Counted from the stretch's first letter, positions 13,401 to 26,479 are shown. The stretch is 64,000 bases of DNA from Ailanthus altissimus (GCA_946807835.1 OX327696.1:7700501-7764500), one strand, 5' to 3'. The notes: a model not told the origin generated them from the sequence alone. Translations and numbers: made by a program.

Positions 13401-13966
13401 ATATATATATATTTCTCTATCATTTTTACAAGCATTATTGAGCCAATTAAAAAGTCCATTGCACATATAAAGATCATTATAAATGCACAAGGTATAAAAA
13501 CTTTTATCAAGATTTGGTCTTTCATAATTACCCAAGTACAAAATTTTAACCTTCTTTTGAGAGGGACTTAAATAAATGTCATGATATGTATAAGAATATT
13601 ATCAATCATAGACATATATAGTTTTCAATCTTAATTTATTAAAAAAAAAATCTAAGGGTCCAAATGGATTAATCAACAAGTAGACAAAGTCATGTGCATA
13701 TGGGGTTGATTTGATTCATAACATATAACTAATTGATGGAAGATTCGTTTGATTGCTTAATGTTAATGTCCATGTCTCTATCCCATGTTTTATTGAGACG
13801 GAGACAGACGCTTTGCCTCATTTAATATCCATTCAAATGAATACCAACTTCAAATTAAGGTCAAAATGTTACAACCCACTCCTTTTATACATCATCTATA
13901 TTTTATTTTTGTTTCATTTTTATTATTAAATTTTATCTTTAATACTAATATTAAATTTTACCTAAT
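10428..13966. other. AT-rich intergenic DNA, no gene recognised
   Basis: Nothing gene-like. (TA)n runs occur at about 10610-10624, 13164-13182 and 13395-13411, and a short CT run near 12926-12937. The 92-codon frame at 12265-12543 has low-complexity Phe/Ile/Leu composition and no motif. Confidence 0.5.
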
Positions 13967-15637
13967 AGTTTAAATTTTTAAGTTAAATAATAAACTAAAA
14001 TAATATCGAGTCAAATTCTAAATTTGAACCCTCAAATCTTCATTTATATTGATCTCTAGAGATTCATTATGTTTCAATTAATTTCTTGACTTATTTGTAT
14101 TTCAAACTCCACGGATCCACGTTATTTTGGTTAATTTTTTTATTTATCTCTATTTTAGACTCTACATTCCATTTTATTTCGAATTATCATATCTTCATTT
14201 GTATCAGTCTCTAGAGATCTATTATATTTTAGTTAATTTCTTGACTTATTTGTATTTCAAACTCCATGGATCCACGTTGTTTTAGTTAATTTTTTTATTT
14301 ATCTTTGTTTTAAACTCTAGAAATTTATTTTATTTCGAATTAATTTTGTTTTTAATTAATTTCTCTATTTATCTCTGTTTCGGTCTCTATAGATCTATTA
14401 TTCTATTTTAGATTCTCTTTATTTTTAGTTAATTTCTTAATTTTTATGTATTTCAATTTCTAAGAATCCACTTAATTTTTAATTAATTTCTTAATTTATT
14501 TATGTTTTGATCTCTAGGATCCACTCTATTTTATACTATCTTCATTTTCAGTTAATTTTTTTATTTGAAAGAATTATTAAGATTTGTCTTTAGTATCTAT
14601 CTTTATTTTTAATTAATTTATTAATTTATCGTAAAATAAATTATTAAGATTTATCTTTAATATTAATATTGAGTCTTTACTGAATAGTTTAATTTTTTGA
14701 ATTAAATAATAAACTAATATTTATTATAATTTCTTGTAGAAAAATTTTAAACAGCGCCATTTTTGCCCCCCATCTCATAAAGTAATTTAAATTTTTAGTT
14801 TAAATTTTTAGGTTAAATAGTAAACTAAAATAATATCGAGTCAAATTCTGAATTCGAACCCTCAAATTTTCATTTATATCGATCTCTAGAGATTCATTAC
14901 GTTTCAATTAATTTCTTGACTTATTTGTATTTCAAACTCTACGGATTCACATTATTTTGGTTAATTTTTTTATTTATCTCTATTTTAGACTCTACAATCC
15001 ATTTTATTTCGAACTATCATATCTTCATTTGTATCAGTCTCTAGAGATTTATTATATTTTAGTTAATTTCTTGACTTATCTGCATTTCAAACTCCATGGA
15101 TCCATGTTGTTTTAGTTAATTTTTTTATTTACCTTTGTTTTAAACTCTAGAAATTCATTTTATTTCGAATTGTTTTTGTTTTTAATTAATTTCTCTATTT
15201 ATCTCTATTTCGGTCTTTATAGATCTATTATTTTATTTCAGATTCTTAATTTCTCTATTCTCTTTATTTTTAGCTAATTTCTTAATTTTTCTTTATTTCA
15301 ATTTCTAGGAATCCACTTTATTTCAATTAATTTCTTAATTTATTTTTATTTTGATCTCTAGGATCCACTCTATTTTATACTATCTTCATTTTTAGTTAAT
15401 TTTTTTTATTTAAAAGAATTATTAAGATTTGTCTTTAGTATCTATCTTCGTTTTTAATTAATTTATTAATTTATCGTAAAATAGATTATTAAAATTTATC
15501 TTTAATATTAATATTGAGTCTTTACTGAATAATTTAATTTTTTGAATTAAATAATAAATTAATATTTATTATAATTTCTTGTAGAAAAATTTTAAACAGC
15601 GCCATTTTCGCGCCCCATCTCATAAAGTAATTTATAC
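13967..15637. repeat. 830-bp tandem duplication made of ~54-bp sub-repeats
   Basis: Copy 1 is about 13967-14796 and copy 2 about 14797-15637. Anchors such as aaaataatatcgag occur at 13997 and 14827, exactly 830 bp apart; near the 3' end the spacing grows to 845 bp because of indels. Both copies end with 'aaacagcgccatttt' and 'catctcataaagtaattta'. Inside each copy a unit of about 53-55 bp recurs roughly eight to nine times in degenerate form, built around 'tctctagagatcca', a T-rich middle and 'ttaatttcttgacttatt'. There is no coding potential. Confidence 0.85.
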
Positions 15638-18113
15638 ACTTTTAAAAGTGCAAATAATTGAGAGAGCAATGTGTTTAAATAAACGAAAAAGCGTGCAGCC
15701 TAAAAAATTAAAAAAAAAATTAGAAGATAAGAATGTATAATACAAAATGAAAGCTTTTTGCAGACAAAATATTTGATAAATAATCTACCATTACTAAAAG
15801 ACAAGAATATTATTTTTATAAAAAAAAAGGTGTGGGAGATGGATTGTAATCTGTATATCTATAATTAAAGTGAGTTTAGAACGAATAAATTATTGGGGTC
15901 GAATATTTAACCTAGATAATTGAACAAGGTAATTATATTGATTTAAATAATTTAACCATGATTGATTAATTTAAGTAGGCATGACCGAGATACAAATATT
16001 AACAAAGCATCAATATATTAAATACTTGCTCTAAGCATAATTCGAGTGGTCATTAAGATGTAATGAGTTTATAACTATTTAAATTTGAGTAAAATTTAAT
16101 TAAGGTGTAATATATTTACAATTATTTAAATTCGAGTACTTTTTTATTTCACTAAGTATTTTTTTAAATAAAATAATTTTAAAAAAATAATAAAAAATTA
16201 CATATCTAACCCCTTTGCTTCCTTGTATTTATATTTTATGGTGGCTTTAGCTCTAAATTTCTACAAGCACCACTATCTCTCCTCGGAAATATTATGTGAT
16301 TTTAGTCAAAAGTATAAAAGGAAGAAAGATTCACAAATAGATGAAGAAATGGGAGATAAACCAACCAAAAATAAAATTGTGTATTTTAAGAATATGAATG
16401 AAGATTTTTTTTTTTAAAAAAAAGTTTGATGGTTCATCTTAGATCTGATTGAATTTATATACAAAAGGTCAAGCTTTATAATCAATTTCATAGAATAAGG
16501 GTATATGTTAGTGATGGGTCAAAATTCCACAATCGAGCTAAAACAAAGTTGAGTTCAATTTTTATGAAGAATTCGATCTATTTTTAGTTTGATGTTTTAA
16601 GAATTATTAAGTTGGATTCAGATGTTAATTGGCATCAAACTAAATTGAAAATTGAAAAATAGACTTGATTTGATTTTAAATCAATTAAAAATTTAGGACC
16701 GAATTGAATTGATGTTGTTTATTATTGAAAATCAATCTAGATTGTCTTAGAACAAAGAAAAATTGAACTAATTATCTTCAGTTCAATTTAGTCAAAAACT
16801 CAAAACTCAAACTGCATCCAATTTTAACCTACCCCTATTAGATTTTATGATTTCTAATGTAAATTTATGTATTAATAATAATTATACATTATAAATTATT
16901 TAAAATAGTGACCAATTTAAATAATTAATTTGACTTATCTCTTTTAAACTCTAGAGAAATCTAATTTAATATAAACTTGTCATTTGTAAAGACATAATAT
17001 TAATTAAATTGAGATTGATGAGATCATTGTTTAACTTAATACATAAAAATTTCTTTTAGATTGTGGTTCAAAATCAAATCATTATACGTAGAGTTCTTTT
17101 CTTATTTATTAGAGAGAGAGAACTCCATTGAATATTATATAAATTTAATTATAAAAGTTGTTGTTATACTCTTAATTTTTATTAAAATATTATAACTGTT
17201 GATCTTCGCATTCTAATAACTATAAATTCCTCAGATATATTTTTCTCAACATCGATCCATCTTGATAATTTAACATAATAAATAAAAGATTTGTATTATG
17301 TGAATATAAATTCTACTTATATTTATGTCTAACATCCACTAATTTATTTTGGCTTTTTTTACATAATTAGTTGGCATTAAGAGATATAATTGGTTATGTA
17401 AACAATGTCTTTAAATTGTTTTTCAAATGCACTTCTGATAAATCAAAACCAACATAAATTTTTCAAGCTTAAATGAAGAAGGTGCTCAACTTACTTTAGC
17501 TAAGCACTCTTTTCACACTTTTATTTGAAACTTAAAAAAAAAAAAACGAATGATACAATAATACCATCTATATTCCAAAAGAAGTCCCACTAACAAAAAG
17601 TTTATGAAGAAATATAACAAGAAAAATGTATTAAAAATGGGGTCATGATCATACAGTGAGAAATTATACATGCTTTTCTTAGCTTGGCTTAGCAGCAAAG
17701 CTTGAACCGTCCATACGAATTGATAGACTGATTAACCTTGAAAGCCAAGCAAAGAAATATATGGGAACTAGGGTTAGTGGTAGTGCTTCAAAAAATGAAT
17801 CAATGTGACATCTCCTTAATAAAGAACAAATAAATTCCAGGAAAATAGAAAGGAAAGGGAAGAAGAAAAGATGGGAAAAGAGAAAGGGGTGGAAGGCAGG
17901 GCGCCGACTGGTGGGATGCCACCACTATGTATGCAGATATCACCTTGCCACTGATGACTAAACTAAGACACTCGTCTGGTCTTTAGTGGCAAAATCAACA
18001 TTACAATATTTTTTGTGTTTATGTTTTTAGTTTTTATTTGTCATTTTGCCACCACCTCCCTCCAAAATTAGGTTTTATAGTTTGCTTCTAAGTTATACGC
18101 TGTGAATGTGACA
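15638..18113. other. AT-rich intergenic DNA
   Basis: No gene recognised. Short open frames at 16223-16417 (plus) and 17513-17698 (minus) have no known motif or supporting signals. A slightly less AT-rich patch lies at 17690-17990. Confidence 0.45.
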
Positions 18114-18114
18114 T

Positions 18115-18138
18115 CTCTCTCTCTCTCTCTCTCTCTCT
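18115..18138. repeat. (CT)n microsatellite
   Basis: About twelve CT units in an unbroken run. Confidence 0.95.
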
Positions 18139-18175
18139 ACATCTTGAATGTATTTTATAAGAGTTGGGATATTAA

Positions 18176-18442
18176 CATTGTCACCCCTTGAGAGCGGCAC
18201 AAATTATACTTTGATAACCACATTTTAATTTTAATTCACTATCACTCCCTCTACATAATTAAATAAACAAAAATGCCTTTACCTTTTAAGAATATTTTAA
18301 TTATTTATATGATAACAAAATATAATTAAGAGAATATTTTTATCTTTTTAATTAAATAAAGAGAATAACAATATAATTAAAATCTAAGTCAACATCAAAA
18401 TATAATTTATACCAATCTCAAAGAGTGACAGCATTAATACCC
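18176..18442. mobile_element. MITE, family MITE-B, copy 1
   Basis: 267 bp with inverted ends: the left begins GGGATATTAACATTGTCACC and the reverse complement of the right begins GGGTATTAATGCTGTCACTC. An inner 'aaattatactttgat' is mirrored by 'atcaaaatataattt'. A second copy of nearly equal length, with the same ends, lies at 38414-38681. I could not identify a convincing target duplication for either copy, so the superfamily is left open. Confidence 0.7.
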
Positions 18443-19386
18443 TAATCAAAGTTTAAAGTTGGTATTGCTAGATATATAGTTTTTTTTTTTCTAAAATGAA
18501 TTTTTGAATGTGTTTTTAAAAAGAAAATCTGTGTTTTGGTGTGCAAAATTTAGAGTTAAATGATATTAAAAAGATAAGGATAAATTTGTCCAAAGTGACT
18601 CTTTTTCCACTATAAATATACATATATAAAAACTCATTGAATTAGATAAATTATGAATGAATCCTTCATTTTTAGTTATTTCATTTAAAACTGTTAAAAC
18701 ATAGTCTTGTAAACCATCAAGACATTTCATACTAAATCATTTTTATGAACATGATAAAAAAATTTATTATCTCTTGTGTGAAGGGTTCTTACCATGCAAT
18801 TGAGACATACATTTTTTTTATTAATATTGTCCGCTTTGAATACATAATATATCAAGAATTTAATTTTAAATTTAATAAGTTAAAATATATCTATAATTTT
18901 TTTAAAGAAAAAAAGCGTATCTCTTTATAAAACCTGGCACTCCCACCTTATTGGATAATGCGAGATTGGTTAAAGGCATAATATTTTTTTTTAACATATA
19001 GTCACCATATGTGTAATGTGGCAAGAGATTTTAGGGTTAAACTAATAGATGGTTTGATCTCCTTTCTAGTGTTAATGTATCTCTTATTTATGAAGAACGT
19101 TGGATTTAAGCGTTCGTTAATAAATAAATAAATATATTATATTATATCGACAATTTTTTGTTTACATAACAATAGATATGTAGAATATATGAAATCGCAC
19201 TGCTCTCAACCTTAAAATAAAACCTCTCAACTTCAACTTAGGCACCACTCATCCAAATCTTGCTCTCTACCAAAAAAGGGGTTCTTGTCTCCTCTCTAGC
19301 GGTTTCTCGTTGCTATTAACGTAGATTTCATGCTTCCAATAATATTTTACCGTCTTCTATTTATTTTCAGCTTCTAGCTTTTGTTT

Positions 19387-19422
<36 letters not shown>

Positions 19423-21329
19423 AGTGGCCTTCATCAACGTTTTGGTTGAGAAGCCGCGCCGCCGCCAAGTCCATCATGTAAGGCCAAGGCATTGGTGTGC
19501 TTATCCTTACCGTCGCACCCACTGGTGTGCTTGTCCTCATCGTCGCACCCCCTGGTGTGCTAAAAGTCTATAGCCTCTACCACCGTGCAAGCGCCTATTT
19601 CCTCTGGTGTTCGGAGCATCTCAGCTGATGCATGCCTGGTTCTGGCCATCATTGTTTTTCCCTCGCTGTCCCTCGAATGGCCGTGCAGTATGACTTTTCA
19701 ACCTTGGATACCGATTCAAGTTACATTCCGGCATTAAGACAATGCCGTCTTGGTATGCCACCATTTGAGCATTTTGTTTTTGGCCAACCCCTACTCTTTT
19801 GCTTAAAAATTGCAGCTATTGTTCCAGCTACCAAGTTTCGCCGTTGGCTATCTGTCAAAATTTTTTGTGGTTGTTTACTTCATTGTTGTGTGCTTTCGTT
19901 GACCTTATTTTTGATGTATTTGACTGTGTTGTAGTAGAAATGTTTTGTAATTTTTTTTAAGATAGTCTTTTATGTAATAATTCTCTTACGTGAAATAATT
20001 TTTCTTTCTTACGTGAGGTAACTTTTTTTTTCGTAAGATTAAATTCTTCTTGTATGAGGGTGAGATCTCCTCATTCATAATAGAGATAGATATTTTTTAT
20101 GAGATAATTTTGTTTTGAGATCTTATTATATCTCTATTATTAAAGAAATAAGTTCGGACGAATCATAAAAGTATTATTTTATTTTTGTGTAGCATTTGGA
20201 TAAATATCTGATGTATATCAACGGACCTATCTTATAATACTGTATAGTTTTTTTATAATATTAAATTTAAAATTATTTTTAAAAAAATAAATAGATCTGT
20301 AATATTTTTTATTTTATTAATAATATTAAAAGTTAAAAAAAAGTTTTGGCTGGATAGTTTTAGTCACGTTTTATTCTTATATGTATCACCTAGACCTAGC
20401 ACTCTGTACGTTTGGAATTGGAAGAAAGTGTTAATGAAATCTAAATTGGGAAATGGGCAAACGCAAATCGTCTTGGCATAAGTTTCTCATTTAAACCCTA
20501 CAACAAGCCAAAAAGATTCAACTGACACATTGAATGACATTTGATATTGACAAAGAGCCAGAGGCAGCAACTCCCCCAATTTCCTTTTATTTACTATCTT
20601 TCATCTCTTTCTTTTTTTCTTGTTTTCAAAATTAAAGATTCAATTCTATAACTCAACTACACTTTTTTTTAAATAATAATATTATCAATGAAAATATAGT
20701 AGAGGATTTTTAATAAAAAATAATACTATTTCTAATAAGAGAATAAACTCTAAAATTAAAAAATCTAACTATTCCGCAAAAAAGGGATACAATCCTTATA
20801 ATTCAACTTCACTTGAATTTTATCCTTTAGTTATTTGAGTCTTTTTTTTTTTTGAAAAGGAAGAAGACCTGTTTACTTATTTAATTTAGCTGTTTAAATA
20901 AAAGGAAGATATTGCTTCTTAAAATTTTAAGTCTTTTTGTAAATGTTATTATAAAGAAAAGATAATAACAATATCAACTAGATAAGAAAATGTTACAACA
21001 CAGGCAAATGATAGAAAATATGTTAGAGTCATCTATTTTTATGCAAAAATGAAAATCAAACTTTTAATTTTATAAATTAAGAAAGATTTGAGTTAATTGT
21101 ACAATTTAAGTTAATTTTGATAAATAACCTTAACTTAAATCTATTGACATATTATTTAAAAAAAAACCATGAGTGGTAACTTTTTTTGAATATTAGAAAG
21201 GTTTATTTTCACTATTTTGTGTTCAAAGATAAGTATGGTAAACAAAAATGCACATCACATAAAGCTTGGCACCTTGAGTATTAATAATCAATAGAGAGAA
21301 TTAATTATAGAGATACTTAAGGTTTGCTA
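18443..21329. other. AT-rich DNA with an unrecognised GC-richer patch (19200-19935)
   Basis: A (CT)n run lies at about 19390-19421. It is followed by a GC-richer segment holding two copies of a ~35-bp unit (GGTGTGCTT...CGTCGCACCC, about 19493-19562) and a 100-codon frame at 19632-19934. That frame has a hydrophobic, Cys/Leu-rich end and no domain I know. The rest is AT-rich with no gene. The patch may be captured sequence or an old repeat. Confidence 0.4.
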
Positions 21330-22095
21330 CTATGATAATTTTTGTATATCTCTTTAATTAAGGTTAGAGATTCGAGTCATAACAGATATTAAGGCGATTG
21401 ACTTTTTTTTTAAAATTTTATTGGAGCTTTTTAATTTGGATGGTATGCTTAAGTCTGTATATATTATAGGTTCAAGTCATCATAGATGTCAACTTAGTTG
21501 ATTTATTTATCTTATTTTACGTGAGCTTTCTAACTTGGGTGGGATGTACTCAAATTTGCACATGTTACCTCCGATAATTCTTGTAACGTAGTTCAAGTCA
21601 GAGGCTCGAGCCCTAATAGATATCAGGGCAGTTGATGTATTCTTTTCATCTTGTGGGAGCTTTATAGTTTAGGTGGGATGTACTTAAATTTGTACAAAAT
21701 ACTTCTGATGATAATGGTAGCGTAGTTTGAGTAGGATGTGCTTTAAAAATGTATGTGTTACTCTAGAAAAAGTCTCAATTATATTGTCTGATTATAATAT
21801 GGTAGTAGTTCGAATGGAGTGTGGCTCTAAGATGTATGTATTGCTCACGAACAAATCTTAATTATATAGTTTGATTATAATGTTAGTATTGATTTATTCC
21901 TCCTATCTTGTGGGATCCTTTTAGTTTGAGTAGGATATGCTCAAATATGCATATGTTATTTCTGATGATTCTGGCAGCATAGTTCAAGTAGATGTGCTTA
22001 AAAAATGTACGTGTTACTTCAAATAAATCTCAATTATATAATCTAATTATAATATGGTACCGTAGTTCAAATAAGATATACCTTTAAAATGTATA
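21330..22095. repeat. Degenerate tandem array, period about 130/258 bp
   Basis: The phrase 'gggatgtact.aaattt' occurs near 21540 and 21673 (about 133 bp apart) and as 'ggatatgctcaaatatgc' near 21931. 'tgttact...tctcaattatat' occurs near 21757 and 22011 (about 255 bp). Units share 'catagttcaagtag' and 'ctgatgattctgg' style words. No coding sense is visible. Confidence 0.65.
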
Positions 22096-22122
22096 CAATG
22101 GCATGATGCCAACCATTGTATA
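22092..22122. repeat. Palindrome TATACAATGG ... CCATTGTATA
   Basis: Ten-base perfect arms (22092-22101 and 22113-22122) surround an inner smaller dyad (ggcatgatgcc). A close relative of the whole 30-bp sequence occurs at about 32794-32823, just outside the other end of the copia element. Confidence 0.75.
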
Positions 22123-22256
22123 ATCTTAATTATATCATCAGTATAATATGATTGATATAATCTAAAAAAATATAAAATAAATATATAGGTTTTATATAAT
22201 AAAATTAAATAATTAATCCTTATATAATAAAATAAAAAAACCTAAGACTTAAATAA

Positions 22257-23098
22257 TGTTGAAGTGGAAACAATCAAATAAGTAAATATCCCAAGTAATA
22301 TAATACAGAAACAAGCAATCAAGAAATTAGAGAGAGAAAGGTAGAAGAAACAACAAACATAATTTACGTGGTTCAGCCACTTACCTACATCCACGACGAA
22401 TCAAGATCGCACTCTCTTATTATTGAATCTCAAGGCACTCACAAAATATGCACCCAACAAGAAAGGCTCACAAAGAACTCACTCTCTCTTATAAATAAGA
22501 GATTTCTTTTACTAAAAATCACAAAGTAAGTAAGCTATAATCATTAAGATTTGTGTTTGATCACTAAGATATCATAAAGAAATATCTTATTTATAAGAGA
22601 GAGAGAGTTCTTTGTGAGCCTTTCTTGTTTGATCACAAACAAGAAAGGCTCACAAAGAACTCACACTCTCTTATAAATAAGAGATTTCTTTTACTAAAAA
22701 TCACAAAGTAAGTAAGCTATAATCATTAAGATTTGTGTTTGATCACTAAGATATCATAAAGATGTGTTTACAAGCCAATTGAAAGCCTTTATATAGGCTT
22801 TAGGATGACCTAGGTTAACCCAACATATGTGAGAGTTATTTTAGGGAGTCCTGAAGTAAGTGAGAGACGAAACAAAGCTGAACAAAATGGAAAACTTATT
22901 CCCGCGCTGGGCACTGCAGCTCTCGGGTTCTATGTGGGACTCCGCGATGCTCACAACCTAGCGTCATGGTGCCCAAGCCTAGGCATCGCTACTTGTATTT
23001 TTGACTCTTTTCGTGTCTGTCTTTGATAATTGTGCATCTAACGCTTTTGGCTTGCTCTCTAAATCATATCTTGATGATTTTTTATCAACTTTTTCACA
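22257..23098 (-). repeat. 3' LTR (LTR2) of the copia element, with internal rearrangement
   Basis: 842 bp. Read on the minus strand it begins TGTGAAAAAG and ends CCACTTCAACA. A polypurine-like 'AAAGAGGAAATT' lies directly before it on that strand. It is about 220 bp longer than the partner LTR, largely because a segment is present three times: forward from 22459, inverted at 22585-22630, and forward again from 22641 (period 182 bp). The GC-rich block is at 22900-22990. Confidence 0.85.
22585..22681. repeat. ~45-bp-arm inverted repeat inside the 3' LTR
   Basis: The stretch ending 'ctttcttgtttgat' (22585-22632) is followed at once by its reverse complement beginning 'cacaaacaagaaag' (to 22681), with only a few mismatches and almost no spacer. 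Such a cruciform-prone structure usually arises by template switching during replication or reverse transcription. Confidence 0.85.
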
Positions 23099-23547
23099 AA
23101 TTTCCTCTTTAATTAAAAATTATTCACAAAGTATCTCGATCTCTCATCTCCGCATCTTCGGTCACCCTCACAAAGTACTGACTCTGATTAAGTCATGAAC
23201 TTAACCGAGAGCAGTTACTTAGTCAACCTGTCAGCAGGATTTTCAGACGATACTATCTTTGTTAGACTAACTTCACCACTTTGGATAATCTCTTGAATGT
23301 AATGGAACCGTACATCAATGTGTTTAGACATTTCGTGAAACACTTGATGCTTGCTTAGGTGTATAGCACTTTGGCTATTATAATACATATCGGTGTTTAC
23401 ATCTTCAGTAGTCGTACTTCCGCGTATATGTCTTTTAACCACACGGCCTCTTTAATAGCCTCTCCAACATCTATGTACTCCGTCTTTATGGTAGATAAAG
23501 CAACCACATGCTGTAGAATAGATCTTCAACACATACTACACCCAAAC
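23099..23547 (-). pseudogene. Copia RNase H C-terminal remnant (piece 3 of the copia polyprotein)
   Basis: The minus-strand frame from about 23530 carries the copia RNase H signature: a version of 'VALSTIKTEYIDVGEAIKEA' followed by SQSAIHLSKHQVFHE, KHIDVRFHYIQEII and finally SSENPADRLTK near 23215. These match the typical copia order QSAIHL / KHIDVRYHFIRE / NPADxLTK. A TGA and the change near codon KM*T before NTDMYY show decay. The start of this piece (23547) joins in frame to the end of the piece at 28095-29823 if the 4.5-kb block between them is removed. The 3' LTR follows after about 115 bp. Confidence 0.85.
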
Positions 23548-23780
23548 TGAAAGAGCCCACCCAAATTCCTGTGCAAGGTATTGTCTGCTTTGAGGTTCAT
23601 GCACGTGTTTTGTCAATTAAGGTATGGGTCACCCCTTATAAACCTAACATCTCTCCCGTGTCTTGGCGATGTGGGATTTGTCTAGGGTGTTACATACACC
23701 CCTCTATAGGGACTCAGCATCCTGGCAGAGGTTTGCCCCACCACTGCTCTGCTGCGCATCGAGAGTGGCTATGATATCAT
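23548..23780 (-). mobile_element. TRIM-like fragment, left end of the block
   Basis: On the minus strand: a primer-site relic TGATATCATAGCCA (23780-23767; the initiator-tRNA-Met complement is TGGTATCAGAGCCA), a ~72-bp interior ending in the purine-rich 'AGAGGGGTG', then an LTR of 147 bp (23694-23548) beginning TGTAACACCC with 'AAATCCCACATCGCCAAG'. The interior and LTR match the element at 27472-28094. No matching 5' LTR is seen next to the primer-site relic; the sequence upstream on this strand is different. Confidence 0.7.
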
Positions 23781-24784
23781 CTAAAACGACCCCCCGACCC
23801 TACCTTGGTGTCAGGGTGAATTTTGCGACCTTGAACCGTTAGCTATATGCTCGATTCTCTAAAACTTACTAGGTAAAGGCAGTAAAAAAATAAAAATATA
23901 TACTTTTACACGGCCTCACTAAATGTCTCATAAATTTACTAATACATATGGATGCATGTCACAAGCATCACGTGGCTCAACAAGACTCCATAAATTTTGT
24001 AATACCTGAGGAGGGAAATTTTTTTAAAAATATGGGTGAGTCTAATGACTCGGTAAGTGGAAAAAAAAATACGTATATATATTTTTATTGATAAAACTAA
24101 ATATTTATAAAAAGTGCATCTCATAACATAAAAATATTAATGCGATAAACAATCATGGACATTTATGAATATCATAACTTGTCTTAAAACTTGTAATATA
24201 AAAGAATCGTGAAACTGTATATTTAAAAATCATAAAACTTTTGTTGATGTATCAATATCTATAACTTGTTGCTATATGTTTTATTAATTAAGCATGGTAA
24301 ACCATATAAAGAATCTAAAAATATCACATATTATATTTATACGAAAATACACACTAAATTAGTACTTAGAAAAAAATCTTGTCGTACCCAGAATACTCAT
24401 CGGGCAGAGCATTGGACATATTCTTTTTTATCTCATCTCATATCATCGTTTTACGCATGTGCAGAGTAAATTAATATCCTCGTCTTACGCATGCGCAGAT
24501 CAAACTGGCTCTCAAAGAGCAAAACGCTCATACACACGGCTCGAAGCCTCTGTGTGTGTACAGACGGGCCCCAAAGGCCTGAATCTTATATCTCTGTCTA
24601 AGGGGGAAGGGTACAATCTAGTGGTTTTAAATTATTTCTTTTATACAACATATAAACTTATAACATTTTTGTTGCAGATATCATGTCATGCACTTCAGTT
24701 TGACGCCCTTATAGCATCAATTAAGCTACAACCTTGATACCCCTTTTTACTCTATGCACAGAGGAAAATCATAACTTGATACCA
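23781..24784. other. Interior of the block, probably decayed retroelement DNA
   Basis: AT-rich with a GC-richer part at 24370-24610. Adjacent to the LTR1 copy, on the minus strand, is TGGTATCAAG (24784-24775), a plausible initiator-tRNA-Met primer site, so the region below it should be the 5' interior of an LTR1 element. Short frames at 24266-24737 show no gag or other recognisable domain. Confidence 0.45.
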
Positions 24785-25725
24785 TAAGAAAGAACACATA
24801 AGATTAACACACAAATAAAGATAAAGAAAACTAATCAACAAGACACAAGATATACGTGGTTCGGCCCAAAATTGCCTATGTCCACGGAGGATCCATGATC
24901 CAGCTTCTTATTATTGAAATAAATCACTAAGTATCTTCTTACATCATCAATGATCCCACAAGACCCCTTAGTATCTCTCATAGATACCTTTAAGTATCTA
25001 CCCTTAATCACTATGACTCCCTAAGACCTCTTAGTATATCCTCATAAGAGATTCTTACAAGGAACACAAGAATAGCCCGAGCATCTAAGCCAAAAAAGGA
25101 TCTATAGTGTTTTTCTTTTATTCACTCAAAAAACCTAAAGAAGAAAACACCCTCAAAGGTTACACCTTAGTGCACCACGCACTTAGTACCTACCTAACTC
25201 TTCTATTCTCTCTTATGGTTACATCTTGAAACCTTAGATGCTTAATCTTAAATAAGGGTTTACAAGTGTTTATATAGGGTATATTTTGTGCCTACTAACC
25301 CTATTCATTGTTGGAGTAAGAGTCCACTTGTTTTGAAAGTTCAAAACTTTCCAAAACTCGAAATCGCAAACAAAAACGGACATCCTAACGCGTCTGGGTG
25401 CTGCGGCGCTGGCCCTTCTCGTGCCCATCACCGCAGCGCTAGAGATCGAGCGTTGCGGTGCTAGGGACCGAGCGCTGCGGCGCTGGTCTTCTGTGTTGAG
25501 CGCCGTGGTGCTTAGCCCTGGGGGCTGCGGCACTAGCAGCTTCACCTGCAATTTCTTCATTTCCTTTGCGTCTTCAAGTCCCGTTTCACTTCCTCCTTCG
25601 TGTCCTACAAGTCCTAGACTTCTCCATACGTGTCCCACACGTTCTAGACTTCTTATGACTCTCCACTTTGGTATTCATCTCAATTCTTATCCAATCAAGA
25701 TTATTAAATCACCAATTTTCCAACA
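24785..25725 (-). repeat. LTR1 copy with adjacent primer-binding site
   Basis: About 941 bp. Read on the minus strand it begins TGTTGGAAAATTGG and ends just before TGGTATCAAG. It resembles the solo LTR at 9095-9805 along its length but is longer at its 3' side. It has the TATA-like 'tttatatag' near 25270 and an expanded GC-rich block (25395-25545) with repeated GCTGCGGCGCTGG words. The apparent protein frames on both strands here (for example 25270-25638 and 25421-25768) come from that block and are not genes. Confidence 0.75.
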
Positions 25726-26479
25726 ATTTATTTATATCATATCCCATACTCTTTACATTCCAAGTTAAAACTCATTGCTGATACATGAAAAATACTATAT
25801 CAATTATAATATTTTCTTAACTAACCACATATTTATTCATATACTTCAATTTATCTTATCTTCATAAGATAAATATAAATAAATAGAATATGTTTAAAAA
25901 AGCAATTATATATATAAAAAATTAAATATTTATTATCTTATACTTTATACTTTAATCACATAAATAATTTAAGTATATTTTTACTACTATATACAATCGT
26001 GGAACATAAATATTCTAATTATAAAATTTTTATATTTAACATAATTACAAAATAAAATGAGTTATAGTAAACTATAAACATAATATTTATACTAACCGTA
26101 ATACTTTTTACACTTAACGTATTCATAATCAAGCTAACACATATCTTAAAAATATAATTAATTAATCACAATGTTTATTCATCTAAAATAAATTATTAAT
26201 AAAATAAATACAATAATAATAAATTAGTTTATAAAACTACTATATTAAAAATATAACATATGTATTTATAAAGTATTAACTCACCATTTGTAATTTTCAT
26301 TCTTATTATCTTAAACCGCATATATATACATATACATACACGCCAATTCCATAAACTCTTTTTTAATTATTAATCACATATAAATACTCACATAAATGTC
26401 AATTCCATAACTAATAAAATATAATATACATATATAATACACATCAATTCTATGGCTCATACACATCAATTTTACGGCT

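Noticed and set aside
25270..25768. Overlapping 115- and 122-codon frames on opposite strands
   Set aside because: They lie in the GC-rich block of an LTR1 copy, which is repeated at 9510-9620.
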